NCBI GenBank assembly: GCA_903839905.1
Contig: CAIMDX010000061.1
Coordinates: 1-16,326 of the forward strand
Length of the DNA stretch: 16,326 bases
Direction of reading: 5' to 3'
DNA from: an uncultured bacterium
Lineage (GTDB): Bacteria > Patescibacteriota > Minisyncoccia > Minisyncoccales > JAQTVQ01
Translations under genes and position numbers: made by a program
The notes under the pieces: generated by a model
Database searches by the model: none
Told to the model about the DNA's origin: nothing
The model's input: only the letters and a program-made list of their open reading frames with translations
In this document: positions 1 to 4,679 of the stretch, one piece after another
How the letters are laid out: every line of letters begins with the position of its first letter
Position numbering within the stretch: the stretch's first letter is position 1

Positions 1-66
1 CCGCCGCCTCGCCGTGGAATTCAAGCCGCCGTGGGATTTAATCGAGAAATGGGGGGAAATCCGGCC

Positions 67-93
67 AAAACAAAGCCCCGCCGAAGGCGGGGC
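67..93 (-). terminator. Intrinsic terminator of the tRNA operon
   Basis: Positions 75-93 form a perfect hairpin: GCCCCGCC at 75-82 pairs with GGCGGGGC at 86-93. Read on the minus strand the loop is the stable C(TTCG)G tetraloop, and the stem is followed by TTTGTTTT. It lies 31 bases beyond the 3' end of tRNA-Asp, where transcription of the tRNA operon would be expected to stop. On the plus strand no T-run follows, so it works in one direction only. Confidence 0.85.
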
Positions 94-124
94 CGTGCTG
101 ACTTTTCGCGAATGTACTATGATG

Positions 125-199
125 CGGGGACGATGGGATTTGAACCCACGATTTGCTCCGTGACAGGGAGCCGAGGACTCCAGGCTCCTCTACGTCCCC
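125..199 (-). tRNA. tRNA-Asp (GTC)
   Basis: The minus strand folds into a complete cloverleaf of 75 nt. The acceptor is GGGGACG/CGTCCCC, the D-stem GAGG/CCTC, the anticodon stem GCTCC/GGAGC with loop CTGTCAC (anticodon GTC), the variable loop AAATC, and the T-arm GTGGG-TTCAAAT-CCCAT. The discriminator is G73, as expected for Asp. CCA is not encoded, since GCATCA follows the acceptor. It is the last gene of the fMet-Met-Asp tRNA operon, starting 17 nt after the homing endonuclease stop codon and followed by the terminator at 67-93. Confidence 0.95.
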
Positions 200-216
200 A
201 GAAATCAATAGTCACC

Positions 217-888
217 TTAACATTTTGCAAAAAAAGAATCAAATATTTTCTTTTTTCTCTTTAGAAAAAGTGTTTCGCAAGTACCGCTTAAAGGATACAT
301 AAAATGAAAAATTTTTTCGGATTCTTTTATGCTGTAATTTAACACCCATGCGCCATCTCCTTCATAAATAAACCCCTTGATCCCGGCTAAATCGCTCAAT
401 CTGCCCTGCAAATCTACAATAAATAATTTGCTTCCCGATATAAATCGCGTAAGGAATACGGATTTCTTGCTTTTTCTGTCTCTCCTGCTGTAATAACCTT
501 TTATTGCATTGCCATCGCCGTCAAAATAACCTCTTACGAAATGCGGAAAGTATTTATTCGGCACTTTTGGCAGCCTGATAGTCTTGCTTTTGCAAGGAGT
601 TATCCCTAAAAACAGCAAATCGCTAAATATTTCTTTGCTTCCAATTTGCAAACGATACGATATTTTACACTTCTTGTTTCTATCCCGAGCAGTAATTTTA
701 TGGTTTGATCCGAGAACGGTCCTTATCTCTTCCAATAGTTCCTTGTCTGTAATTTCAATTTCTATAAAATGAGCGCCTCTCTTATTCTTAGCCATGCTTC
801 CATCCGCAGTAAAAAATCCTAAGATATAAGCCATCTCCGGAGACCATTTTTTAAAAAAATCATGGTTGACTTTTTTATGGATTGGCAT
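217..888 (-). CDS. Free-standing LAGLIDADG homing endonuclease
   Basis: This 223-residue protein has two LAGLIDADG motifs, AYILGFFTADGS at residues 20-31 and FVRGYFDGDGN at 117-127. They place the predicted catalytic acids at D29 and D123 or D125. Two motifs about 97 residues apart fit a single-chain, pseudo-symmetric endonuclease that makes a site-specific double-strand break. No intein splicing blocks or host protein surround it, so it appears free-standing. It fills the spacer between tRNA-Met and tRNA-Asp: the ATG is 6 nt from the tRNA-Met 3' end and the stop is 17 nt before tRNA-Asp. There is no room for a Shine-Dalgarno outside the tRNA. An alternative start at Met19 (834) would shorten it to just before motif 1, but the lead-in FFKKWSPEMAYIL looks part of the family, so the longer start is preferred. 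The target site is unknown; one of the flanking tRNA genes is an inference. Confidence 0.85.
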   Translation of the reverse strand: MPIHKKVNHDFFKKWSPEMAYILGFFTADGSMAKNKRGAHFIEIEITDKELLEEIRTVLGSNHKITARDRNKKCKISYRLQIGSKEIFSDLLFLGITPCKSKTIRLPKVPNKYFPHFVRGYFDGDGNAIKGYYSRRDRKSKKSVFLTRFISGSKLFIVDLQGRLSDLAGIKGFIYEGDGAWVLNYSIKESEKIFHFMYPLSGTCETLFLKRKKKIFDSFFAKC

Positions 889-894
889 TGCGAG

Positions 895-966
895 TGCCGG
901 TGGCAGGAGTCGGACCTGCGACCTAACGCTTATGAAACGTCCGCTCTGCCGCTGAGCTACACCGGC
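895..966 (-). tRNA. tRNA-Met (CAT), elongator type
   Basis: The minus strand folds into a 72-nt cloverleaf. The acceptor is GCCGGTG/CACCGGC, the D-stem GCTC/GAGC with loop AGCGGCA, and the anticodon stem GACGT/GCGTT with loop TTCATAA (anticodon CAT). The T-arm is GCAGG-TCCGACT-CCTGC and the discriminator is A. Position 1-72 is a G-C pair and the anticodon stem lacks stacked GC pairs, so this is not the initiator. The sequence alone cannot fully separate elongator Met from the lysidine-modified tRNA-Ile(CAT); Met is favoured by the TTCATAA loop. Position 55 in the T-loop is C rather than T. CCA is not encoded. Confidence 0.9.
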
Positions 967-969
967 GGA

Positions 970-988
970 TTTTTGGCGAAGCCAAAAA
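970..988 (-). repeat. Hairpin before tRNA-Met
   Basis: TTTTTGGC at 970-977 pairs with GCCAAAAA at 981-988 around loop GAA. It lies between the four-helix-bundle gene and the 5' end of tRNA-Met. On the minus strand the loop again reads as a TTCG-type turn. The U-tract lies on the upstream arm instead of after the hairpin, so it is not a convincing terminator. It may serve as a processing boundary or be a remnant of insertion. Confidence 0.55.
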
Positions 989-1392
989 TAGTTCTTAGTT
1001 TCTAGTTCTTAGTTTTCAGATTTTAAACTCTTAATCAAGCCGTGCAATATTTTAGCTACTAAATCGCATTGTTCCAAGGGCGCTGAAAAATCTTTCTGGA
1101 ATATCTTTTCTGAAATTTTTAAAATGCTTACAGTCTCGTACAGCGACTTTAAGGCTATCTCCAAATAAGATACAAAAGCTTTTTTGCTGCTGCAACCGCT
1201 TCCTTCGGCTATGTTCAATGATATTGATGTGGAGGATCTTCTTAGCTGATCAACTAATCCAAACCTTTCTTCTGGGGGAAATTTCTTAATTTCAATATAA
1301 ATAATCTCCACCAGCTTTACTGCTTCCTGCCAAGCTTTCAATTTTTCAAAATTATACACTTCTAAAAACTAAAAACTGATAACTATTAACTA
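989..1392. mobile_element. Candidate 404-bp unit with 28-nt inverted ends
   Basis: The block 989-1016, read on the minus strand, and the block 1365-1392, read on the plus strand, align without gaps over 28 nt with 22 identities. Both are built from repeated AACTA units. They form imperfect terminal inverted repeats that enclose exactly one gene, the four-helix-bundle protein, whose stop codon lies inside the left end. The unit occupies most of the spacer between tRNA-fMet and tRNA-Met. A short A4-5 run abuts both ends and could be a target duplication, but this is weak in AT-rich DNA. The inverted repeat is seen directly; mobility is inference. Confidence 0.5.
1009..1359 (-). CDS. Four-helix-bundle protein (S23/IVP, Avd-like family)
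   Basis: This 116-residue, almost wholly helical protein begins MYNFEKLKAWQEAVKLVEIIY. The central LVDQLRRSSTSISLNIAEG is the hallmark of the family first described from 23S rRNA intervening sequences, whose members also include the Avd accessory protein of diversity-generating retroelements. The length matches the family (about 115-125). The start is GTG at 1359, because an in-frame TAG lies four codons upstream and no ATG is available. No reverse transcriptase or variable repeat is nearby, so there is no sign of a retroelement here, and the gene lies in a tRNA spacer instead of a 23S gene. The molecular role of such stand-alone proteins is not established; nucleic-acid binding is the usual suggestion. 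It is flanked by inverted repeats described separately. Confidence 0.85.
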   Translation of the reverse strand: MYNFEKLKAWQEAVKLVEIIYIEIKKFPPEERFGLVDQLRRSSTSISLNIAEGSGCSSKKAFVSYLEIALKSLYETVSILKISEKIFQKDFSAPLEQCDLVAKILHGLIKSLKSEN

Positions 1393-1414
1393 AAAATTTA
1401 TATCTAAATTTTTG

Positions 1415-1485
1415 TTGCGGGGCCTGGAATTGCACCAGGGTCTGCGGCTTATGGGACCGCCGAGGTACTACTCCTCTACCCCGCG
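1415..1485 (-). tRNA. Initiator tRNA-fMet (CAT)
   Basis: The minus strand gives a 71-nt cloverleaf. The acceptor is CGCGGGG/CCCCGCA with a C1-A72 mismatch, which is the bacterial initiator hallmark that allows formylation. The D-stem is GAGG/CCTC with loop AGTAGTA, the anticodon stem GCGGT/GCCGC, and the T-arm CCTGG-TGCAATT-CCAGG. The anticodon loop is CCCATAA, so position 33 is C where U is nearly universal. The anticodon stem has only two of the three consecutive G-C pairs typical of initiators, the third being T31-G39. Positions 18 and 55 read as A and G instead of G and T under the best alignment. The discriminator is A and CCA is not encoded. It is the first gene of the tRNA operon. Confidence 0.9.
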
Positions 1486-1560
1486 CGTGGCATAAAAATT
1501 TTATGCTAAAACTCTTACCTTACAGCTTCAATATTTTAGCTGAAAACCGAAATAAAATCA

Positions 1561-1620
1561 ACCCTGTTAAATGCTGCCCGCTGGCAGCAATTTTGCTGCT
1601 GCAAAATTATTTAACAGGGT
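1561..1620. repeat. 60-bp perfect three-way-junction palindrome
   Basis: Four contiguous blocks fill exactly 60 bp. ACCCTGTTAAAT (1561-1572) pairs with ATTTAACAGGGT (1609-1620). Between them are two complete hairpins, GCTGCC-CGCT-GGCAGC (1573-1588) and AATTTTGC-TGCT-GCAAAATT (1589-1608). Only the two 4-nt loops are unpaired. It lies between tpiA and tRNA-fMet, and its right arm overlaps a putative -10 element of the tRNA promoter. It could be a cruciform-forming regulatory element, an RNA processing or end signal for the tpiA transcript, or a small dispersed repeat. Confidence 0.8.
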
Positions 1621-1632
1621 AAACCCCGTCAA
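1604..1632 (-). promoter_or_regulatory. Putative proximal promoter of the tRNA operon
   Basis: On the minus strand TTGACG (1627-1632) is followed by a 17-nt spacer and TAATTT (1604-1609). The same -35/17/TAATTT arrangement occurs in front of the RNA candidate at 4341-4530. The -10 lies inside the 60-bp palindrome, at the junction of its arms. The -10 is a weak match to TATAAT, so this is only a candidate. Confidence 0.4.
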
Positions 1633-1645
1633 ATTCTCTGCCCTA

Positions 1646-1675
1646 TTTATATTACACCGATGCAAAGTCGGTCAA
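1646..1675 (-). promoter_or_regulatory. Putative distal promoter of the tRNA operon
   Basis: On the minus strand TTGACC (1670-1675) and TATAAA (1646-1651) are separated by 18 nt, a good sigma70-type match. The spacer and the edge of the -35 contain an inverted repeat, ACCGA and TCGGT separated by 7 nt (1655-1671), which could be an operator or just a hairpin. It lies just after tpiA and reads toward tRNA-fMet. Confidence 0.5.
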
Positions 1676-1701
1676 ATTAATTTTTGCATCCGCAGGTAAA
1701 G

Positions 1702-2454
1702 CTAAAAATCTATCTGCTGGGCTATTTTTATGAATTCTTTCGGGTCCAAGGAGGCTCCTCCTACCAAAACGCCGGACATCTTAGCCTCTTTTATAAAAGA
1801 TAAAACATTATCGGATTTTACGCTCCCCCCGTAAAGAATCGGCATAGCATTAGCGATAGTGCGGCCATATTTCTCATTTATAGCTTTTTTCAAAAAGATA
1901 TTTACTTCTTCTGCCTGGCAGGTTTCGCAAACCTTGCCGGTGCCGATGGCCCAAACCGGCTCATAAGCCAGAATGATCTTATCCGCCATTTTTTTAATTA
2001 CTCCATTAAGCCCTTTCTCAAGCTGGTCTTTTAAAACTTGAAAGGTTCTACCCTCTTCTTTTTCTTCAGCTGTTTCGCCCAAGCATAGGATAGGAGTTAA
2101 GCCAAAGTTAAGCGCGGCCAAAACTTTCTTGTTGATCATTTCGTCGGTTTCTCCAAAAAGCTTGCGTCTTTCCGAATGGCCAATCAAAACAAAACGGCAG
2201 CCGATATCTTTTATCTGCGCCAAAGAAACTTCCCCTGTAAAAGCGCCTTTCTCTTCCCAGTGGCAGTTTTGCGCACCCAATTTAACTTTCTTGGCTTTGC
2301 CGGCAAAGAGGCCTAAGAAAGCAGACGGCGGGCAAATAATTATTTGGGCTCTTTTTATTTTTTTGGAACCAGCTACCGTTCCGGCAAAGATTTTTTTTGC
2401 TTCGTTGGCGGTTTTAGGGTTCATTTTCCAGTTAGCGACGACCAGAGATGCCAT
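1702..2454 (-). CDS. tpiA: Triosephosphate isomerase
   Basis: This cytosolic glycolytic enzyme interconverts dihydroxyacetone phosphate and glyceraldehyde 3-phosphate. The 250-residue length matches the family (about 250), as a single TIM barrel. The signatures are intact: ANWKMN with N8 and K10 at the phosphate and enediolate site, GHSERR with electrophile H93, AYEPVWAIGTGK with catalytic base E165 and the flexible loop 6, and YGGSV near the C-terminus for phosphate binding. The start at MASLVVANWK is the only reasonable one. It is the last gene of a galT-dedA-tpiA operon, beginning 11 nt after the dedA stop with no Shine-Dalgarno. No clear terminator follows; the 60-bp palindrome at 1561-1620 may mark the transcript end. 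Confidence 0.97.
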   Translation of the reverse strand: MASLVVANWKMNPKTANEAKKIFAGTVAGSKKIKRAQIIICPPSAFLGLFAGKAKKVKLGAQNCHWEEKGAFTGEVSLAQIKDIGCRFVLIGHSERRKLFGETDEMINKKVLAALNFGLTPILCLGETAEEKEEGRTFQVLKDQLEKGLNGVIKKMADKIILAYEPVWAIGTGKVCETCQAEEVNIFLKKAINEKYGRTIANAMPILYGGSVKSDNVLSFIKEAKMSGVLVGGASLDPKEFIKIAQQIDF

Positions 2455-2465
2455 AAATTTTTAAT

Positions 2466-3107
2466 TTAAATATTATTATTTTTAGCCCTGTTTTTAATTT
2501 TGAAATAAATAAATACTATTACGGCTAAAAGAACGGAAACGATAATGAGCCAGTCTAAATTTCTTAAATAAAGTTTAATATCCGCCCAATTCTGCCCTAG
2601 CGCCAAGCCAGCCCAGGTTAATAATATTGAAAAAGGAAAAGACCCTGCCGCGGTGTAAAAACAAAATTTCCCAAAAGACATTTTGGCGATTCCGGCAGGC
2701 AAAGAGATAAAAGTTCTAATTACTGGTAAAAAGCGGGAAAAAAAGATGCTGAAATTGCCATATTTGCCAAACCATTTATCAGCCATATCCAAATCGTGAT
2801 GAGATAACAAAATATATTTTCCGTATTTTTCAATAAATGGCCTGCCGCCGTAATAACCAACTGCGTAAGCCAAAATAGACCCGGCCAGATTTCCTATTGT
2901 TCCCCAGATAACCACCAGCCAAAAAGAAAATCTTCCAACCCAAACCAAATAACCGGCAAAAGGCATAATAATCTCCGAAGGCACAGGCAAGCACGCGCTT
3001 TCCAAGGCCATAAAAAATCCAACGCCCCAATAGCCGGAAAAAGAAATGCCGTTAACGATATAAGAAGTGATAGCTCCTAAAATAATTTCTATTGTTCCAA
3101 TAATCAT
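2466..3107 (-). CDS. DedA/VTT-family membrane protein
   Basis: This 213-residue integral membrane protein has the DedA (SNARE-associated, VTT domain) pattern. A re-entrant-type segment carries E36 and E45 in ALESACLPVPSEIIMP, followed by a glycine-rich hydrophobic segment around 70-88. Next comes the conserved FSRFLPVIRTFISLPAG at about 123-139 with R125 and R131, and a final transmembrane helix near 184-205 with a basic cytoplasmic tail. DedA proteins are linked to undecaprenyl-phosphate or phospholipid flipping and to proton-motive-force maintenance; which lipid this one moves cannot be told. It overlaps galT by ATGA (4 nt), which suggests translational coupling. Confidence 0.9.
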   Translation of the reverse strand: MIIGTIEIILGAITSYIVNGISFSGYWGVGFFMALESACLPVPSEIIMPFAGYLVWVGRFSFWLVVIWGTIGNLAGSILAYAVGYYGGRPFIEKYGKYILLSHHDLDMADKWFGKYGNFSIFFSRFLPVIRTFISLPAGIAKMSFGKFCFYTAAGSFPFSILLTWAGLALGQNWADIKLYLRNLDWLIIVSVLLAVIVFIYFKIKNRAKNNNI

Positions 3108-4144
3108 TGCTGTCTTAAATATTCAGCGGCCTTTTCCGGTTCAATCGTGGAGATTTCCATTCTTGAACCTATTTCAAAACCGGCCCAAACTGAAGTTTTA
3201 GGCATTATTGTCCAATGCCAGTGATGAAAATCATAATCTTTATCGCCGCAAGGAGAAGTATGCAGATAAAAATTATAATCTGGATCGTTCAATCCTTTAT
3301 AAAGCTTTAGCAAAACCGCTTTAAAGGCTTCGGCCAGCGCTTCTTTTTCTTCTTCCGCGATCTCTTCAAAATAAGCTTTATGAGCTTTAGGGGTAACAAT
3401 AACTTGAAAAGCGGATTTTGAAGCAAAAGGGCACAAAGCCAGAAAATGATCATTTTCAAAAACAATCCTCTCTCTTGCCTTTAGCTCCCACTTGATCATT
3501 TCGCAGTAAAGGCATTTTTTATTTTCTTCTTGATATTTTTTCCCAATCAATAAGGCATTTTTCAAATCAACATCTATCAACGGCGAAGCGATTATCTGCG
3601 AATGAGGATGTGGCTGGGAAGCTCCGGCTGATGGTCCATGATTATGAAAAATGGAGACATAATTCACATAAGGAGATATTTTGAGCTGTAAATATCTAGC
3701 CTGGTAAGCATCAAAAACTTCTTTAACTTTTTCCTGCGGAAGATTGGCCAAGGATTTCTCGTGGTCTCTTGTCAATAATAAATCGTGGTAGCCAACCGCA
3801 TTAATGCGCTGGTAAAGGCCTCCTTCTATTCTCTCTTCTAACTTTTCCGCCGGTATAAAAGCTGGAAATTTATTAGGAATGACCAAGGTGGTCCATTTTT
3901 TGGGAATGGAATCTTCGTTTTGAGAAAGATCTATTTCTTGACCGTCCAAAAAAGCTACGCTGGCCTTTACGCCAGGCTCAATATTACAAAAAGGACAATC
4001 TTCCTTTCTCATATCGGATTTGGCTTCTTTGGTATTTTTGAACATCTCCGGCCTTTTGCCTCTGCCTGTAGCGATTATAACCCAGTCTTTGGAAGCCAAA
4101 TCAAGCCGCAACTCCGAAGGAAATTTTTCTTTGTCTTGTTCCAT
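3104..4144 (-). CDS. galT: Galactose-1-phosphate uridylyltransferase family protein
   Basis: This 346-residue protein of the HIT superfamily GalT branch (family length about 330-350) starts with the typical ELRLDLASKDWVIIATGRGKRP. Visible features are a zinc pair CPFC (C50, C53), the active-site motif HPHSQ with predicted uridylylated nucleophile H181, and a second CLYC pair (C211, C214) in the C-terminal half. A late HHWHWTIMP strand is typical of GalT. The expected reaction moves UMP between UDP-glucose and galactose 1-phosphate, but relatives act on other nucleotides or sugars, and no other Leloir gene is present here. It heads the galT-dedA-tpiA operon and has its own promoter-like TATAAT upstream. 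The start ATG at 4144 matches the family N-terminus. Confidence 0.85.
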   Translation of the reverse strand: MEQDKEKFPSELRLDLASKDWVIIATGRGKRPEMFKNTKEAKSDMRKEDCPFCNIEPGVKASVAFLDGQEIDLSQNEDSIPKKWTTLVIPNKFPAFIPAEKLEERIEGGLYQRINAVGYHDLLLTRDHEKSLANLPQEKVKEVFDAYQARYLQLKISPYVNYVSIFHNHGPSAGASQPHPHSQIIASPLIDVDLKNALLIGKKYQEENKKCLYCEMIKWELKARERIVFENDHFLALCPFASKSAFQVIVTPKAHKAYFEEIAEEEKEALAEAFKAVLLKLYKGLNDPDYNFYLHTSPCGDKDYDFHHWHWTIMPKTSVWAGFEIGSRMEISTIEPEKAAEYLRQQ

Positions 4145-4158
4145 AGAATTAAAATAAT

Positions 4159-4174
4159 TGCGGCTGGAGCCGCA
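4159..4174 (-). promoter_or_regulatory. Hairpin in the galT leader
   Basis: TGCGGCT (4159-4165) and AGCCGCA (4168-4174) form a 7-bp stem with only 2 bases between them, 14 nt upstream of the galT start. In RNA the innermost pairs would open to make a loop. Its position near the start codon could affect initiation. It is a GC-rich islet in an AT-rich leader. Confidence 0.5.
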
Positions 4175-4216
4175 GGCCTTAAAAATAGTTATTCTTTAAT
4201 CTTTTAAAACAATAAA

Positions 4217-4222
4217 ATTATA
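4217..4222 (-). promoter_or_regulatory. Putative -10 element of the galT operon
   Basis: A perfect TATAAT occurs on the minus strand about 73 nt before the galT start. The -35 region is poor: AGCGGC or TAGCGG at 16-17 nt spacing. The element is supported mainly by its position at the head of the operon and downstream of a terminator. Confidence 0.45.
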
Positions 4223-4265
4223 TCATTAATAAAAGCACGCCGCTAGCTCTTAGGCTGGCCTTAAA

Positions 4266-4313
4266 GAAAGGGTCTAACCCTTTCCGAAAGGGCGGAAAGG
4301 GTTAGACCCTTTC
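4266..4313. repeat. 48-bp perfect hairpin (21-bp stem)
   Basis: A left arm at 4266-4286 (GAAAGGGTCTAACCCTTTCC and one more G) pairs perfectly over 21 bp with 4293-4313, around loop AAAGGG. The left arm's CCCTTT can alternatively pair with the loop's AAAGGG, so there are two competing folds. It lies between the RNA-gene terminator and the galT promoter. No T-run follows on the minus strand, so it is not a canonical terminator. I recall AGGGTCTAACCCT-like repeats as common in CPR genomes but could not check this. Confidence 0.8.
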
Positions 4314-4340
4314 AAACAAAAAATAGATAACGAATAACGA

Positions 4341-4369
4341 AAAAAGAGCCTCGGTTCGAGAGCTCTTTT
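4341..4369 (-). terminator. Intrinsic terminator of the RNA gene candidate
   Basis: AAAAGAGC (4342-4349) pairs with GCTCTTTT (4362-4369), and CTCG (4350-4353) with CGAG (4357-4360) around a 3-nt loop; one bulged A lies at 4361. On the minus strand the stem is followed by a run of six T. It stands more than 170 nt from any protein gene, so it must end an untranslated transcript coming from the right. A four-T run on the other side makes weak plus-strand activity possible. Confidence 0.8.
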
Positions 4370-4530
4370 AAAAATCTGAAAGCTTATCTAGCTGTATGTC
4401 GTGGTTATTTATTCAACCACATAAGTCTTCCGGTCAATACCGAGAATAACAAATTTGCAAAACTTGCAAACAAACAGATAGCATCTAGCTACACTAAATT
4501 TTGATCCCTTTAAACGAACCGATTAAGCGT
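4341..4530 (-). ncRNA. Candidate stable non-coding RNA, about 190 nt
   Basis: A promoter (TTGACA, 17 nt, TAATTT) at 4537-4565 and an intrinsic terminator at 4341-4369 bracket a stretch with no acceptable start codon and open frame. The predicted transcript holds a closing helix (GATTAAGC at 4521-4528 with GCTTATC at 4382-4388, one bulge). Inner hairpins are TTTGCAA-AAC-TTGCAAA at 4454-4470, CGGT-CAAT-ACCG at 4431-4442 and GTGGTT-N8-AACCAC at 4401-4420. The length would suit 6S RNA, but I see no diagnostic sequence for 6S, tmRNA, SRP RNA, RNase P RNA or 5S rRNA, so no identity is claimed. It lies between the map terminator and the galT operon. Confidence 0.55.
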
Positions 4531-4536
4531 ATTTGT

Positions 4537-4565
4537 AAATTACTCTAAGCCGAAAAACCTGTCAA
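4537..4565 (-). promoter_or_regulatory. Promoter of the RNA gene candidate
   Basis: On the minus strand a consensus TTGACA (4560-4565) precedes TAATTT (4537-4542) with the optimal 17-nt spacing. The predicted start is near 4530. It lies just after the terminator of the ribosomal operon, as expected for an independent unit. Confidence 0.55.
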
Positions 4566-4592
4566 GAGAAGTTTTCCCCTGCCTTTATGGAA

Positions 4593-4615
4593 ACAAAAAA
4601 CGCCTATTCAGCGTT
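4593..4615 (-). terminator. Intrinsic terminator of the S10-spc-secY-adk-map operon
   Basis: On the minus strand AACGCT-GAATA-GGCGTT forms a 6-bp stem (one T-G pair) followed by a run of T. It lies about 65 nt after the map stop codon, with a separate promoter beginning 28 nt later, so the ribosomal operon probably ends here. Confidence 0.7.
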
Positions 4616-4679
4616 CTTGATTGCCGTGCGGTCTACCTTGTGATCGGCCAGGGGTTAGACTTCTACTCCTAAAGCTTCT

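Noticed and set aside
2..161. Plus-strand open frame from the left edge (RRLAVEFKPPWDLIEKW...)
   Set aside because: It runs through the tRNA terminator and into the antisense of tRNA-Asp, giving the WDLNPR peptide typical of spurious tRNA translations. The GC-rich first 60 bases might be the end of a real gene, but nothing here decides it.
1009..1359. Diversity-generating retroelement (Avd homologue)
   Set aside because: No reverse transcriptase, template or variable repeat is present nearby; only the four-helix-bundle fold is shared.
4409..4523. 37-codon open frame in the RNA gene region ending VILGIDRKTYVVE
   Set aside because: It looks mildly protein-like but has no ATG, GTG or TTG start near its beginning, and hairpins cover it. 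The ATG at 4484 gives only 16 codons in another frame.
4341..4530. tmRNA, SRP RNA, RNase P RNA or 5S rRNA
   Set aside because: No tRNA-like acceptor, no SRP GGAAG tetraloop context (the CCGGAAG stretch is part of a different hairpin), too short for RNase P, and no 5S-specific loops.
4616..4679. Possible coding remnant after map (LADHKVDRTAIKNAE in one minus frame)
   Set aside because: Only about 15 codons, with no start codon and no recognisable match; treated as the untranslated tail before the terminator.
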